Shown in pieces: positions 50,223 through 59,802 of a stretch of DNA of 64,000 nucleotides (the first letter of the stretch is position 1; each line of letters begins with the position of its first letter). The stretch covers positions 816,772 to 880,771 of the forward strand of contig CAJHNH020000724.1 of NCBI GenBank assembly GCA_905116865.2, read 5' to 3'. Under the pieces are notes generated by a model. The model ran no database searches and was not told the origin of the DNA. It worked only from the letters and a program-made list of their open reading frames with translations. Origin of the DNA: Candidula unifasciata (taxonomy: Eukaryota > Mollusca > Gastropoda > Stylommatophora > Geomitridae). Made by a program: the position numbers and the translations under genes.

Positions 50223-51287
50223 GTGGTCTTTGTAGATCAAGAGAAGGCATTCGACCGTGTAGACAGAGATGTGCTGTGGAGAATTCTTGACGATTACGGA
50301 GTGCAGGGTCAATTATTAGACAACATCAGAGCCTTCTATGAAAAAAGTGAAAGTGCAGTAAGAACATCTAGTGGTCTTTCTGAATGGTTCAAAGTCACAA
50401 CTGGTGTCAGACAAGGATGTGTACTGTCACCATTACTTTTCATAACATACATGGATAAGATCACTGTAGAAGCAAACCCAGACGTGTATGCTATAAACGA
50501 ATTACTTTTTGCTGATGATCAAAGCATACTGTATCAAAATGAATATGATCTACAGGAACATCTGACTACTCTCAACAACAGCTGTTTACAACATAATATG
50601 AGAATCAGTACAGAAAAAACAGAAGTTATGAAGATCAGCAGAACACACAGGCCACTGAATATAAATGTTGGAAGTGCCAAAATCAAGCAAACCAAAGAGT
50701 TCAAATACTTGGGCAGTATATTTACAGAGGATGGAAGAATGGACAGAGAGATAGAAACAAGAATACAGAAAGCAAATGCTGTCACATACCAACTATCACC
50801 TCTGCTTAAACATCCAGATATAACCATGAAGACCAAAAGACAATTGATAAACACCATCTTCATTCCAACACTCTGCTACCAGTGCCAGACATGGACAATC
50901 AACAAGACCCATGAAAGAAAAATAGAAGCCTGTGAAATGAAATGTCTAAGAAAAGCAGCGAATAAGACCAGACTAGACAGGATAAAGAATATAGACATTA
51001 GAAACACTGTCAAAACTACACCATGTTTAGACTACATAGAACATCAAAGAATGAAATGGTTTGGACATCTAACCAGGATGAAAAATGATCAAATAACATC
51101 ACAAATTTTCAACCAAAGAAGCTCAGGATATAAGGCAAGAGGAAGACCAAGGAAACTGTGGATTGACGGGGTCTCCGAAACCTGCCAAAAGCATGGCCTC
51201 AGAACATCAGATGCTGCCCGCCTTGCTTATGACAGGAACTTGCATCTCCCCACAACGCTTAGCGGCATACGTGGAAGGAAAAAGTAA
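50223..51287 (+). CDS. LINE polyprotein, C-terminal part: RT catalytic core and tail
   Basis: Same reading phase as the upstream part. RT motif A is VFVDQEKAFDRVDR (50223-50267), motif B is TGVRQGCVLSPLLF (about 50402), and motif C is LLFADDQ (50502-50522), so both catalytic Asp pairs are present. EFKYLGSIFTEDG follows. The C-terminal region has YQCQTWTI, CLRKAANKT, RMKWFGHLTRM and ARGRPRKLWIDGV, ending SGIRGRKK. It then passes straight into the AAGT tail. No stop interrupts 354 residues, suggesting a fairly recent insertion. The start given is only where the frame reopens after the second frameshift. Confidence 0.88.
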   Translation: MVFVDQEKAFDRVDRDVLWRILDDYGVQGQLLDNIRAFYEKSESAVRTSSGLSEWFKVTTGVRQGCVLSPLLFITYMDKITVEANPDVYAINELLFADDQSILYQNEYDLQEHLTTLNNSCLQHNMRISTEKTEVMKISRTHRPLNINVGSAKIKQTKEFKYLGSIFTEDGRMDREIETRIQKANAVTYQLSPLLKHPDITMKTKRQLINTIFIPTLCYQCQTWTINKTHERKIEACEMKCLRKAANKTRLDRIKNIDIRNTVKTTPCLDYIEHQRMKWFGHLTRMKNDQITSQIFNQRSSGYKARGRPRKLWIDGVSETCQKHGLRTSDAARLAYDRNLHLPTTLSGIRGRKK

Positions 51288-51300
51288 GTAAGTAAGTAAG

Positions 51301-51600
51301 TGAACGAGTAGCAGCCGCGTCGCCACAACGGCAAATTTTCGACGGACAGAGATGGGAGGAGATGTGATGTTGGTTCGATTAAAATTGGGCTGGGGAACCT
51401 ACAAATGGCGGCCCGGGGGGGGGGGGGGGGGGAAGCATCAGGCGACTGAGTGCCAAGGTAACGGCGCCTGTGATGGGTGAGCTAGTCTCATCGACTTGCA
51501 AAACAATATGGATCCAACATAGCACCATGTTTCTAATATTCATAGGTGGGCCACAGCAAATGAACACGTCTTCTTAATTTCGTCCCCCCCCCCCCCCCTA
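51301..51600. other. Unassigned; G and C homopolymers
   Basis: G run at 51414-51432 and C run at 51585-51598. No family recognised. Confidence 0.4.
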
Positions 51601-51604
51601 TTTA

Positions 51605-51765
51605 TCGTTCTCTTTCATTTTGTCTCTTTCTTTTCCTCTCTTTCTTTCCCTCTCTTTCTTTCCCTCTCTTTCTTTCCCTCTCTTTCCCTCTCTTTCTTTC
51701 TCTCTCTTTCTATCTTTCTCTTTCTATCTTTTCTCTTTCTTTATATCTTTCTTTCTTTCTTAAAG
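51605..51765. repeat. Pyrimidine tract (TTTC/CTCT)n
   Basis: CT-only plus strand with CTTTCTTTCCCTCT-type higher-order units. Confidence 0.95.
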
Positions 51766-52084
51766 TATGACTTCCACTATATATGGATATCTTGTAGTGC
51801 TTCCATCTGCTACCGCAGGTCACAGAACGAACATCTGGGCAGATTGCACCCTTCCGTACAACGGTGACGATCCATATATCCAAATATGTCTTGAGCAAAA
51901 TCACACACGCTATCAATCTCTCCGCGGCTCCCCCTTCCCCCTCCCCCGGTAGTTTTATAATTTTGAGATTTTGCCTTTGCCCTTTGCAGCAGTTTGGTTA
52001 GCACACTTATTTAGATTTTTAACTGGTGAACGGTTCGTTCCCATGTGGTATTCCAGGGCCCTATTTTGCAGAGAGAATGAAGAG
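51766..52084. other. Unassigned, no gene seen
   Basis: Nothing recognised. Confidence 0.4.
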
Positions 52085-52340
52085 ACTCACTGACCCCAGC
52101 CCACCGAAACAATCATGTCGTACAAGGCGACTAGTTACGGATGTTTCCTTCAAAGTGCATCTGCCTAAGAGGCGAGGAATTTACCGGATGTAAATTCCGG
52201 GGAAAGTTCTAGTTGTTTATCTACTTCAGGGCTTTGGTCTTGTTCCAAGAGTTGCCCGACCATTTTACCGATCCTCTGTCTTATTTGTTCAGACTGTTAG
52301 CTCATGCAGACGCACTCCTGACTGTAAAAGAAATAAAAAT
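52085..52340. mobile_element. Inverted junction of two element D pieces
   Basis: 52085-52165 is a D head on the plus strand (CATGTCGTACAAGGCGACTA, AAGTGCATCTGCCTAAGAGG). 52185-52340 is D body on the minus strand (TGTAAATTCCGGGGAAAGTTC read on plus). The two meet head-on with about 20 bp between. Confidence 0.6.
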
Positions 52341-52349
52341 TCTATATAT

Positions 52350-52523
52350 CAGTGTTTCCTAAACTTTTCTTAGTCGCGGCGCCTTTTTTCACGTGGTCTC
52401 TATTACTATTCGTATGTAACAGATAAAAAAAAATTTAAACTCGTGTATCTTCTAATATTTCGTGGCGCCCCTATGAAGAGGTCGTGGCTCCCCGCGGCGT
52501 ACAGTTTGTGGATCATTGGTCAA
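52350..52523. mobile_element. hAT-type miniature element
   Basis: The ends CAGTGTTTCCTAAACTT and CAGTTTGTGGATCATTG are inverted. The interior shares TCGCGGCGCCTTTTTTC and CCCTATGAAGAGGTCGTGGC with 42653-42852. The target duplication is not clear. Confidence 0.6.
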
Positions 52524-52604
52524 GCCCATTCAACTGAGTTTACTCAGGGGCCGTAGTGTTGGGAAATGGGAATTGTCACAGACGGCGGCCCAAAGTGACA
52601 GTAC

Positions 52605-52832
52605 ACAAAGGTTAGTTGCGTATCCTTTACTGAACCAACCCCAGCAGCCCCTGGCTGTTGTGTGGTTTCTCTATGCAAATTTAGTTCCAGTAGTTTGCCA
52701 TTGTTCTTTGGACGGTCGGCCCCCTAAAACCACTGTCGAAACCAATGCAAGGCGCATGGCCCGCAGCTGGGATCGAACCAGGCACCCCGGCATTACGAAG
52801 TGTTCGCATCGACTTAGCCACAGAGCCGACAA
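52605..52832 (-). mobile_element. SINE-A, full length
   Basis: The minus strand reads GGCTCTGTGGCTAAGTCGAT, GGTTCGATCCCAGC, GGTTTCGACAGTGGT, CAGGGGCTGCTGGGGTTGG and the end ACGCAACTAACC. Confidence 0.85.
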
Positions 52833-52984
52833 GTGACAGTACAGAAAGTTATAATACAATATATGTATATACATCATACATACACCTGGCATATCGCAGA
52901 TACCTCGTTCAGCCTCTGAGAAGTTATAATGATAAAACTCTCAACGGCTGCATCAAGCACTATCCTGGTGTCACCTGATGCTCT

Positions 52985-53065
52985 CCTGCTTCTTCTCCTC
53001 CTTCTCCTCCGCCTCCCCTTCGTCTTCTTCTTCTTCTTCGTCTTCTTCTTCTTCTTCTTCTTCTT
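52985..53065. repeat. (TCC/TTC)n array joined to element D
   Basis: Trinucleotide pyrimidine run abutting D. Confidence 0.9.
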
Positions 53066-53330
53066 GTTTACCAGCTGTAAACTCCGGTGGAAAGTTTTGG
53101 TTGTTCGACCACTTCTGTACTTTGTTCTTGTTCAGAACCTGAGTTAAATGTCTACAGCTGTTTTATAGATCTGGTTTTTGTATACCAGCTGCTATGTCCT
53201 CGTCTCTAAGGCACATGCACTCCACCTTTGAAAAAAACCTTAATTATTTGCCTTTTACGACATGCATATTGAGAATGTTACAATTTTCTCCAAAACACCA
53301 GGCCACGGAACCAACACGCGGAATGCTTCT
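53066..53330 (-). mobile_element. Element D, near full length
   Basis: Read on plus: ACCAGCTGTAAACTCCGG, AAAGTTTTGGTTGTTCGACC, TTTTACGACATGC, and a distal CACGGAACCAACACGC end. Confidence 0.75.
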
Positions 53331-53539
53331 GTCCAAAACGCGTTAGAATTTTGTTTGATAGGAGATCTGAAAACCTCTACCCTTTTGTACTCAAGGTAAA
53401 GAGACAGCCGTTTATTTTTTGAAGCCAGGTCAAGGATGCCGACACAAATACTGTAAAACCCCGTTAACACAGACACGCTTAGGATATAAATACATTTCAA
53501 TAATATAACTGAAATATGAAGCAAAAAAAAAACATATAT

Positions 53540-53704
53540 AGGGTACCTAGAAAGAAAGGCAGCCAAAACACACACAGACTTATGGAGAAGTGAGCTAGAG
53601 AGTGACGTTAGAAAGATGGGAAGGAATGGGGAGAGCTGCTTGCATAGAGAAGGATAGAATGGCTTGGGGTGAATTAGTTGAGGGCCTACGCTCATTTGGG
53701 GGCT
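53540..53704 (+). mobile_element. LINE 3' stub ending in (GAA)n
   Basis: The plus strand encodes TDLWRSELESDVRKMGR, then WGELLA with a stop. One frame over it reads EKDRMAWGELVEGLRSFGG followed by a natural-looking stop at the LINE C-terminus. It then runs directly into the GAA array. Confidence 0.7.
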
Positions 53705-53780
53705 AGAAGAAGAAGAAGAAGAAGAAGAAGAAGAAGAAGAAGAAGAAGAAGAAGAAGAAGAAGAAGAAGAAGAAGAAGAG
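53703..53780. repeat. (GAA)n array, LINE tail
   Basis: Pure GAA run beginning at the stop of the LINE stub. Confidence 0.97.
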
Positions 53781-53814
53781 TGCTACAGTAATACCTTCTA
53801 TAAATAATAGTCTG

Positions 53815-53892
53815 TCTTGGTGGCGAAGTTGTCACGTCATTTGGCTCCCGCCTAGAAGGCCGAGGATTTGATTCAGGGAGGCGGCGTTTAGT
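53815..53892 (+). mobile_element. tRNA-like SINE head (type E)
   Basis: TTGGTGGCGAAGTTGTCAC, then GAGGATTTGATTCAGGG. Weak A and B boxes. Confidence 0.35.
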
Positions 53893-53894
53893 TT

Positions 53895-54085
53895 ATCATC
53901 ATTATCATGTGCCGTGCCGGTAAGCTTGGGCTGCCATGTTTCGCCATCTCACTCGAGCACTAGAATCACCAGATCTTTATCTCGTTGACTTTCTCTTGCT
54001 CTCTTTCCACCTGTCTTGCCAGTTGTTACCAAGCTCTCGAGTCCGTTCTTTTTCACATGTCCAAAACAATATTGACTAGCTGCGT
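53895..54085 (-). mobile_element. LINE 3' stub (VTTGKxGGKRAR type)
   Basis: The minus strand encodes FGHVKKNGLESLVTTGKTGG and KRAREKVNE. It ends CACATGATAATGATGAT, the same terminus as 26125, 37945 and 62820. Confidence 0.65.
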
Positions 54086-54117
54086 CTAATTGTTCTAAAA
54101 AGTTAACGACTTTCGTT

Positions 54118-54325
54118 CCTCGGCTCTCTAGCGTAGTCGGCTAAACCGGATTGCGCGGAGACCGGGTGACGAGCTCCTTGTGGTCCGGGTTCAATCCCGG
54201 GGATAGGCAGGAAAGCCACATTTTCTCCCAGGTTAAAGGTATTTACAATGGAATCAAGTCCGAAAGGTTGCGATATCCATAATACCGAGCCAAAGGGTTA
54301 ACAACTCATGGCTTCTGGATACTAA
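54118..54325 (+). mobile_element. SINE-B, full length
   Basis: Head GGCTCTCTAGCGTAGTCGG, B box CCGGGTTCAATCCCGG, GAAAGCCACATTTTCTCCC and the end CTCATGGCTTCTGGATAC, then an (AAAC)n tail. Confidence 0.85.
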
Positions 54326-54334
54326 AACAAACAA

Positions 54335-54500
54335 ACAAACAACGACTTTCGTACCGCGATCGAAACTGACTGCTGGCTGCGTGGATTTTTATCATGGTAT
54401 GGAGCGTCGCAGGTTGACCCAGCCTAAAATGGGTACCAGGATTTATGTCCTGGGGAAGTAAAGACGGTCGGCGTAATGCTGACCACATTTCCCACCTTCC
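54335..54500 (+). mobile_element. SINE-C-like body
   Basis: Starts with ACCGCGATCGAAACTGACT like 39918. Then come GGTTGACCCAGCCTAAAATG, TGTCCTGGGGAAGTAAAG and GCGTAATGCTGACCACATT. Confidence 0.6.
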
Positions 54501-54769
54501 TCTTCCTCGATGAAGACTGCTTCGGTTGTTTTTCTATCGTTCCATTATATTGTTCTCAGAATTCTCAGAAGCCCTATCTCTGCCGTCAGTAAATGTGTTT
54601 CTGCTCTAGTTTAGCTCAAGGGTGCTGTTTTTATAGAGATCTGTGTGGATCGTCGCTAGAGCTACGAATTTCGAAGCTTTATGAAATACCCACCGCCGGC
54701 CGCTAGCTGTTCTTCTGAGAGAGGCGTAACCTTAGTTATGAAACACAAGGCAATAAAGACGATCCTCTC

Positions 54770-55015
54770 GACAGACAGACAGACAGACAGACAGACACAC
54801 AGACAGACAGATAAGCGGACGGACGGATGGACAAACAGACGGACGGATAGACAGTCATAAAGATAGACGGACGGACGGACGGACGGACAGACAGACAGAC
54901 AGACTGACAGACAGACAGACAGACTGACGAGCAGATGTATGGATGGATGGATGGATGGATCGACGGATGGATGGATGGATGGATGAATGGATCGACGGAT
55001 GGATGGATAGGCAGG
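54770..55015. repeat. GACA/GACG/GATG tetranucleotide array
   Basis: Successive GACA, GACG and GATG runs. The [13 protein letters not shown] frame is an artefact. Confidence 0.95.
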
Positions 55016-55455
55016 CACTCAAGGATTTAGACTGTCAAGCTGAAGTAGAAGAACAATAACAGAGCAGCAGTGACTACAATATGTAGAATAAATGATATAT
55101 TGCATCACCATTTCCTTGAAGTATTCCCTCTACCCGCCCAAACATTCTTCTGTGTCTGTTGCCCAGTTGGCACCAATGTTAATGCTTGCATGCACGGCGA
55201 GCACAACATGGGATTTCATCATACATACACCTGGCACATATTGCTATGGTTTTGACTCTGTGTTCGCCCAGCGGTGCCGACACAGTGGAAAAACACTGGA
55301 GGTGGGAGTGGGGTGTACTAGAAGTGTGCAGGGGCGGGGGGGGGGGGGGGGGGGGGGCTAAATAACCCTTACAAATTTTCTAGGTGGGCTTCGAGAACTT
55401 AGGCTTTGTGTGAGATTGTTAGCATTATTATTTAATAGGAATCATTATTATTACT
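55016..55455. other. Unassigned; long G run at 55335-55358
   Basis: No gene or named family. Confidence 0.4.
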
Positions 55456-55459
55456 ATTA

Positions 55460-55740
55460 TTTAATCCCCAGTGTGGGTTACGGGTCCTATTATAGTGAAA
55501 ACAGGACCAGACCCACTGCCTGCCCAAAAGCATGTCGTAAGAGTCGACTAATATATAGCTTCCTTCGAAGTCGTAGTGTATCTGCCTGAGAAGCAGGTAA
55601 CCAGCAGTCTGTTAGATCTGACAAACGTATGCACACGCAACACTCAGGTTCTGGAACAGGACTGCAATCCAGAAGTGGACGAACAACCAGAACTTTCCAT
55701 CAGAGTTTACAGCTGGTGAGCGCAAAGAAGAAAAAGAACT
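55460..55740 (+). mobile_element. Element D, full length
   Basis: Starts CCCCAGTGTGGGTTACGGG. Then ACCCACTGCCTGCCCAAAAG, GTCGTAAGAGTCGACTA, CGTATGCACACGCAACACTC and CAGAACTTTCCATCAGAG. It ends GGTGAGCGCAAAGAAGAAA. Confidence 0.8.
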
Positions 55741-55852
55741 ATTATTTGATGAGTGCTGAATGGTGTTAAATATAATAATACATTCAAAAATGAAATGTGT
55801 AAACAAATACTTGAAAGATGTCTTCTGCTACTGTTTTTTAAAAAAAAACCTC

Positions 55853-55854
<2 letters not shown>

Positions 55855-55912
<58 letters not shown>

Positions 55913-55960
55913 TATATATATATATATATAATATATATATATATATATAGATATATATTG
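55855..55960. repeat. (TA)n microsatellite
   Basis: TA run with two small phase breaks. Confidence 0.97.
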
Positions 55961-56120
55961 CAGCAAGGTAGGGGAAAAAAGGGGGGGGGTGCAAGTTGTC
56001 TGAACCTCAGGTTCTGGCGCCCCTGTATTCGAACTTGTCTTCTTCTTTCTTCTTGCCTTGCATGATTGTCCATGAACTACATTTTGTTTACTCGTTCGTT
56101 TGCCACACATTCCTCTTCGG

Positions 56121-56302
56121 CAGAGGTTCTCAACCTGCGTGTTGCAACCCTTTTTTCTGGGGTCGAACGATCCTTTTACAGAGGTCGCTTAAGGCCATCG
56201 GAAGACATTAAGGGTATGAAGAGAAACAAGCGTCTGAGGGTCGCTACAACATGAGGGCACTGTATTAAAAGGTCGCAGCACTAGGAAGGTTGAGAACTAC
56301 TG
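56121..56302. mobile_element. hAT-type miniature element, single-unit version
   Basis: The terminal repeats CAGAGGTTCTCAACCT and AGGTTGAGAACTACTG are inverted. The flanking 8-mers CTCTTCGG and GTCTACGG match at 6 of 8. Its interior holds one copy of a GGGTCGCTACAACATGAGGG block that is tandemly amplified in the relative at 56697. Confidence 0.8.
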
Positions 56303-56349
56303 GTCTACGGCCATACCATGTTCAAAATACCGATTTTCCTCCGATCACC

Positions 56350-56585
56350 TTCGGCTCTGTGGCTAAGTCGATGCGAAGGCTCCGTATGCCGGAATGCCGG
56401 GTTCGATCCCAGCTGCGGGCCATAGGCCTTGCGTTGGTTTCGACAGTGGTATCAAGAAAGCCGACAGTCCAGAAAGCAATGGCAAACTACTGGACGTAAA
56501 TTTGACTAGAAAAACCACACAACAGCCAGGGGCTGTTGGGGTTGGTTCTGCAAAGTCCTGTAAAGGATACGCAACTAACCGTCCC
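56350..56585 (+). mobile_element. SINE-A, full length
   Basis: GGCTCTGTGGCTAAGTCGAT, GGGTTCGATCCCAGC, GGTTTCGACAGTGG, CAGGGGCTGTTGGGGTTGG and ACGCAACTAACC. Confidence 0.9.
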
Positions 56586-56696
56586 ATCACCGAAGTCAAG
56601 CAACGTTGGGCGTGGTTGATACTTACTTAAGTGACCGCTTAGGAAAACCCCGTGTAGTAGACATTTTAGGCGTTTCTGTGGCGCTACAGGTTAACG

Positions 56697-57420
56697 CAGC
56701 GGTTCTAAGCCTATAGGTAGGGATGGTTTTTAGGGTCGAAGGATCCTTTCACAGAGGTCGCCAAAGACCTTGGGAAAACACATATTCATTGAGGTTATGA
56801 TGTAGCAACGAAAATAGTTGTTTGTTTGAGGGTCACCACAACAGGAGGAACTGTATGAAAGGGTCACCACAACATGACGAACTGTATGAAATGGTCACCA
56901 CAACATGACGAACTGTATGAAAGGGTCACCACAGCATGACGAACTGTATGAAAGGATCACCACAGCATGAGGAACTGTATGAAAAGGTCACCACAGCATG
57001 ACGAACTGTATGAAAGGGTCACCACAGCATGAGGAACTGTATGAAAGGGCCACCAAAGCATGGGGAACTGTATGAAATGGTCACCACAGCATGAGGAACT
57101 GTATGAAAGGATCACCACAGCATGAGGAACTGTATGAAAGGGTCACCACAGCATGACGAACTGTATGAAAGGGTCACCACAGCATGACGAACTGTATGAA
57201 AGGGTCACCACAGCATGAGGAACTGTATGAAAGGGTCACCACAGCATGAGGAACTGTATGAAAGGGTCACCACAGCATGAGGAACTGTATGAAAGGGTCA
57301 CCACAGCATGACGAACTGTATGAAAGGGTCACCACAGCATGACGAACTGTATGAAAGGGTCACCACAGCATGAGGAACTGTATGAAAGAGTTGCGACGTT
57401 AGGAAGGTTAAGAACCACTG
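56697..57420. mobile_element. hAT-type miniature element with internal minisatellite
   Basis: Ends CAGCGGTTCTAAGCCT and AGGTTAAGAACCACTG. Flanks GGTTAACG and AATTAACG share TTAACG. It is inserted into a tRNA-like SINE head. Removing the element would rejoin GCTACAGGTTAACG with CGCTCGGCTG. Confidence 0.85.
56832..57389. repeat. 31-bp minisatellite, 18 units
   Basis: Unit GGGTCACCACAGCATGA followed by CGAACTGTATGAAA. I count 18 occurrences of AACTGTATGAAA at 31-bp spacing. Units alternate mainly between GACGAAC and GAGGAAC variants. Confidence 0.95.
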
Positions 57421-57480
57421 AATTAACGCGCTCGGCTGTAAACCAAAAGTTGTGGATCAAACCCACACAGGAACGAGTTA
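57421..57480 (+). mobile_element. tRNA-like SINE head remnant (type E)
   Basis: Together with 56680-56696 it forms GTGGCGCTACAGGTTAACG and GGATCAAACCC-like A and B boxes, split by the hAT element. Confidence 0.45.
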
Positions 57481-57537
57481 TTTGTCTGTCCCAAGTGGTC
57501 TAGTAATTAGGATTTCCCGCTTGGAAATGATTTTTTT

Positions 57538-57890
57538 AAAAGGGCTGAGTGGTCTCTATGTATGGTGTCCGCCTCGAGTGCTGGGGGTCCCGGGTTCAGG
57601 CCCCGGTGAAGGCTGGGATTTTTTGACGTGGTTTTCTAGTAATTCCTCTAGTCTCTGTGTAGTAAGATCGGACGCCCGTGTGTATTAGCGTAAAAAAGTA
57701 GCCTAATTTTCGTTAAAAATCTACATAAAGTATTTCAGGATTCTCGCCGGTGCTACGGAGCTCGTGCACTGCGCTGAGATTCTTCCGACTTATGTTAAGT
57801 TACACGTAGAACGGAGCACTTGTGGGTTACTACTCTTGAACTATGCTGATGATCCGTTGTTTAAACCTTTAAACCATCGTTGAGCTAACC
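57538..57890 (+). mobile_element. SINE-F, full length
   Basis: GAGTGGTCTCTATGTATGG head, GGGTTCAGGCCCC B box, ATCGGACGCCCGTGTGTATT, AGTATTTCAGGATTCTCGCC, AACGGAGCACTTGTGGGTT. Confidence 0.85.
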
Positions 57891-57919
57891 GTCATGCGCT
57901 TCTGTTAACCGCGATCCAG

Positions 57920-58147
57920 TAGTAGTAGTAGTAGTACTTTTACCCAACCAGGACATCACACACGCGATAAACACCCGATGACACAAAGTGCCACCATGCG
58001 GATGAGGATCACTCATGGAGAGGTACTAGAAACCGCGTTCAGCCATTAGACCATAGGGCTATATTGCGGCCCCTGGAAAGAGCCAGAGTGGGGCTTCAAA
58101 ATAACGAAAAATTGCACCCCACAAGGGGATGACTGTGATGATCAACT
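57920..58147 (+). mobile_element. Element G with 9-bp target duplication
   Basis: (AGT)n at the left and element G blocks (GATGACACAAAGTGCCACC, GAAACCGCGTTC, GGCTATATTGCGGCCCC). The duplication GCGATCCAG lies at 57911-57919 and 58148-58156. Confidence 0.75.
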
Positions 58148-58156
58148 GCGATCCAG

Positions 58157-58484
58157 CTTGAATACGGTTAAATTCGCTTGCAGCAGGGCTACCAATGCTG
58201 CCTACCACCCCCAACCCCACCCCCCCCCCCCCCTTTTCCGATCTGGGTTTTTATTTTTGGCAGCCCTGGCTTGCAGTAGGGAAGGAAACAATCTGATTGG
58301 AGGGATACAAAAACTTCCGGCACTGGCAGGAAGTCACGTAAACAGGTTAACAGGGCACGCGCTGCTAGGCTCAACGGACGGAACACTTTTGGTCTGATGT
58401 AAATATAATTACGCTCGTTGTACATAATTCACTGGTTGCAGGATGCTGGGAGAGACTTCTGAATTGATATGTTATATTAATTTA
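58157..58484. other. Unassigned; C run at 58217-58234
   Basis: No gene recognised. Confidence 0.4.
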
Positions 58485-58570
58485 TTCTTTTACGTTCACC
58501 GGCTGTAAGCTCTGGTTGAAAGTCCTGGTTTGTTCGTCCAATTGAACTTTGGCTTTTTTAGGACCCAACA
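58485..58570 (-). mobile_element. Element D fragment
   Basis: TTTTACGTTCACCGGCTGTA, GAAAGTCCTGGTTTGTTCGTC (read on plus). Confidence 0.55.
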
Positions 58571-58756
58571 TTGCAGTATCAGGGACACTTTCACAAGAGT
58601 TAATGAAATTATTGACAGGGATCGGAAGAATTAATTTCCGCTTAGATTCTGTGACCCCTTTTTAGGGGAAGGGGTGGGAGAACATAAACTGTTCGCCCCC
58701 TCCCCAGCCCCACAATAAGAATGTAGAAAAGGCAACTATTAAAGAGTTTGCTTAAA

Positions 58757-58935
58757 TGTTATTGTTAGGTCGAGATGTGCGAAAATCACAGCCTAACTGT
58801 GAGCCACAACATGCCAATATCCTATTTAAGGACGAAAAAAAGAAAGAAAAGGAAGTAGAAGAAGACGAAAAGGAAGAAGAAGATGGAGAAAATGAAGTAG
58901 TAGAAGAAGAAATAAAGCAGAAGAAAATACACTCC
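58757..58935 (+). repeat. Dispersed repeat (copy of 35480) plus purine tract
   Basis: AAAATCACAGCCTAACTGTGAG is followed by an AAG/GAA-rich tract that looks like a 3' tail. The frame is Lys/Glu-rich. Confidence 0.5.
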
Positions 58936-59280
58936 TTCATGAATTATTACTCATTCTTATTCCCACTCCCTTGTCTGACAAGGTTGTGAATTCTGGCGAG
59001 CGAAGCTAGCCGTGTGCATTCTTGCCTATCCTGCTACTGGGTTTTTGAGAGCTTGCCAAGTAGGACAGGATTTTTTTTTTTTTTAGTTCATCTGGAGTTC
59101 ATTTCTTTCCTGGCGTGTTTTGTCTTTCGGGAGAAGAAAGGGGAAGAGAAGAAAAACCAAGAGGAGGGAGGGCAGGGAGGTCATATCCAAAAAAGAGAGG
59201 AAAATATAGACAGAAAAAAAACAGGCCGAGCGCCCCGCCGAGGTAGGTAGATATACAAACAGACAAAGAAACGGATGGAT
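58936..59280. other. Unassigned, no gene seen
   Basis: Purine-rich at 59130-59220. Nothing else recognised. Confidence 0.4.
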
Positions 59281-59284
59281 TTAT

Positions 59285-59410
59285 CGACAGACAGATAGAT
59301 AGATAGATAGATATGCAGACAGACAGACAGAACAGCAGACAGACAGGACAGACAGAACAGACAGACAGTGACAGTACAGACAGACGACAGACAGACAGAC
59401 AGACAGACAG

Positions 59411-59506
<96 letters not shown>

Positions 59507-59516
59507 GATAGATAGA

Positions 59517-59556
<40 letters not shown>

Positions 59557-59613
59557 GATAGATAGGTAGGTAGGTAGGTTAGGTAGGGAGTGGTAGATAG
59601 ATACGATAGATAA

Positions 59614-59646
<33 letters not shown>

Positions 59647-59762
59647 ATCGATAGATAGATAGATAGATAGAGATAGATAGGATAGATAGATAGATAGGAT
59701 TAGATAGATAGTAGATAGATAGATAGATAGATAGATCAGATAGATAGGGATAGATAGATATG

Positions 59763-59796
<34 letters not shown>

Positions 59797-59802
59797 CCAT
59801 TT
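59285..59802. repeat. GATA/GACA array, about 500 bp
   Basis: GATA and GACA (plus GGTA) tetranucleotides with frequent one-base slips. The YLSIYLS-type frame is an artefact. Confidence 0.97.

Larger units (their letters stand above)
47837..51300 (+). mobile_element. Nearly complete RTE-like LINE with (AAGT)n tail
   Basis: Leader of about 500 bp (47837-48352), one long endonuclease/reverse-transcriptase frame broken near 50150-50222, and a very short 3' end in AAGT repeats (51285-51300). Lack of RNase H, lack of a separate first frame and a simple-repeat 3' end fit the RTE group. The exact 5' end is inferred. A 46-bp tandem pair at 47838-47930 may belong to the leader. Confidence 0.8.

Noticed and set aside
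56832..57389. Regular 31-bp repeats as CRISPR-like
   Set aside because: No spacers, and the array sits inside a hAT miniature element.
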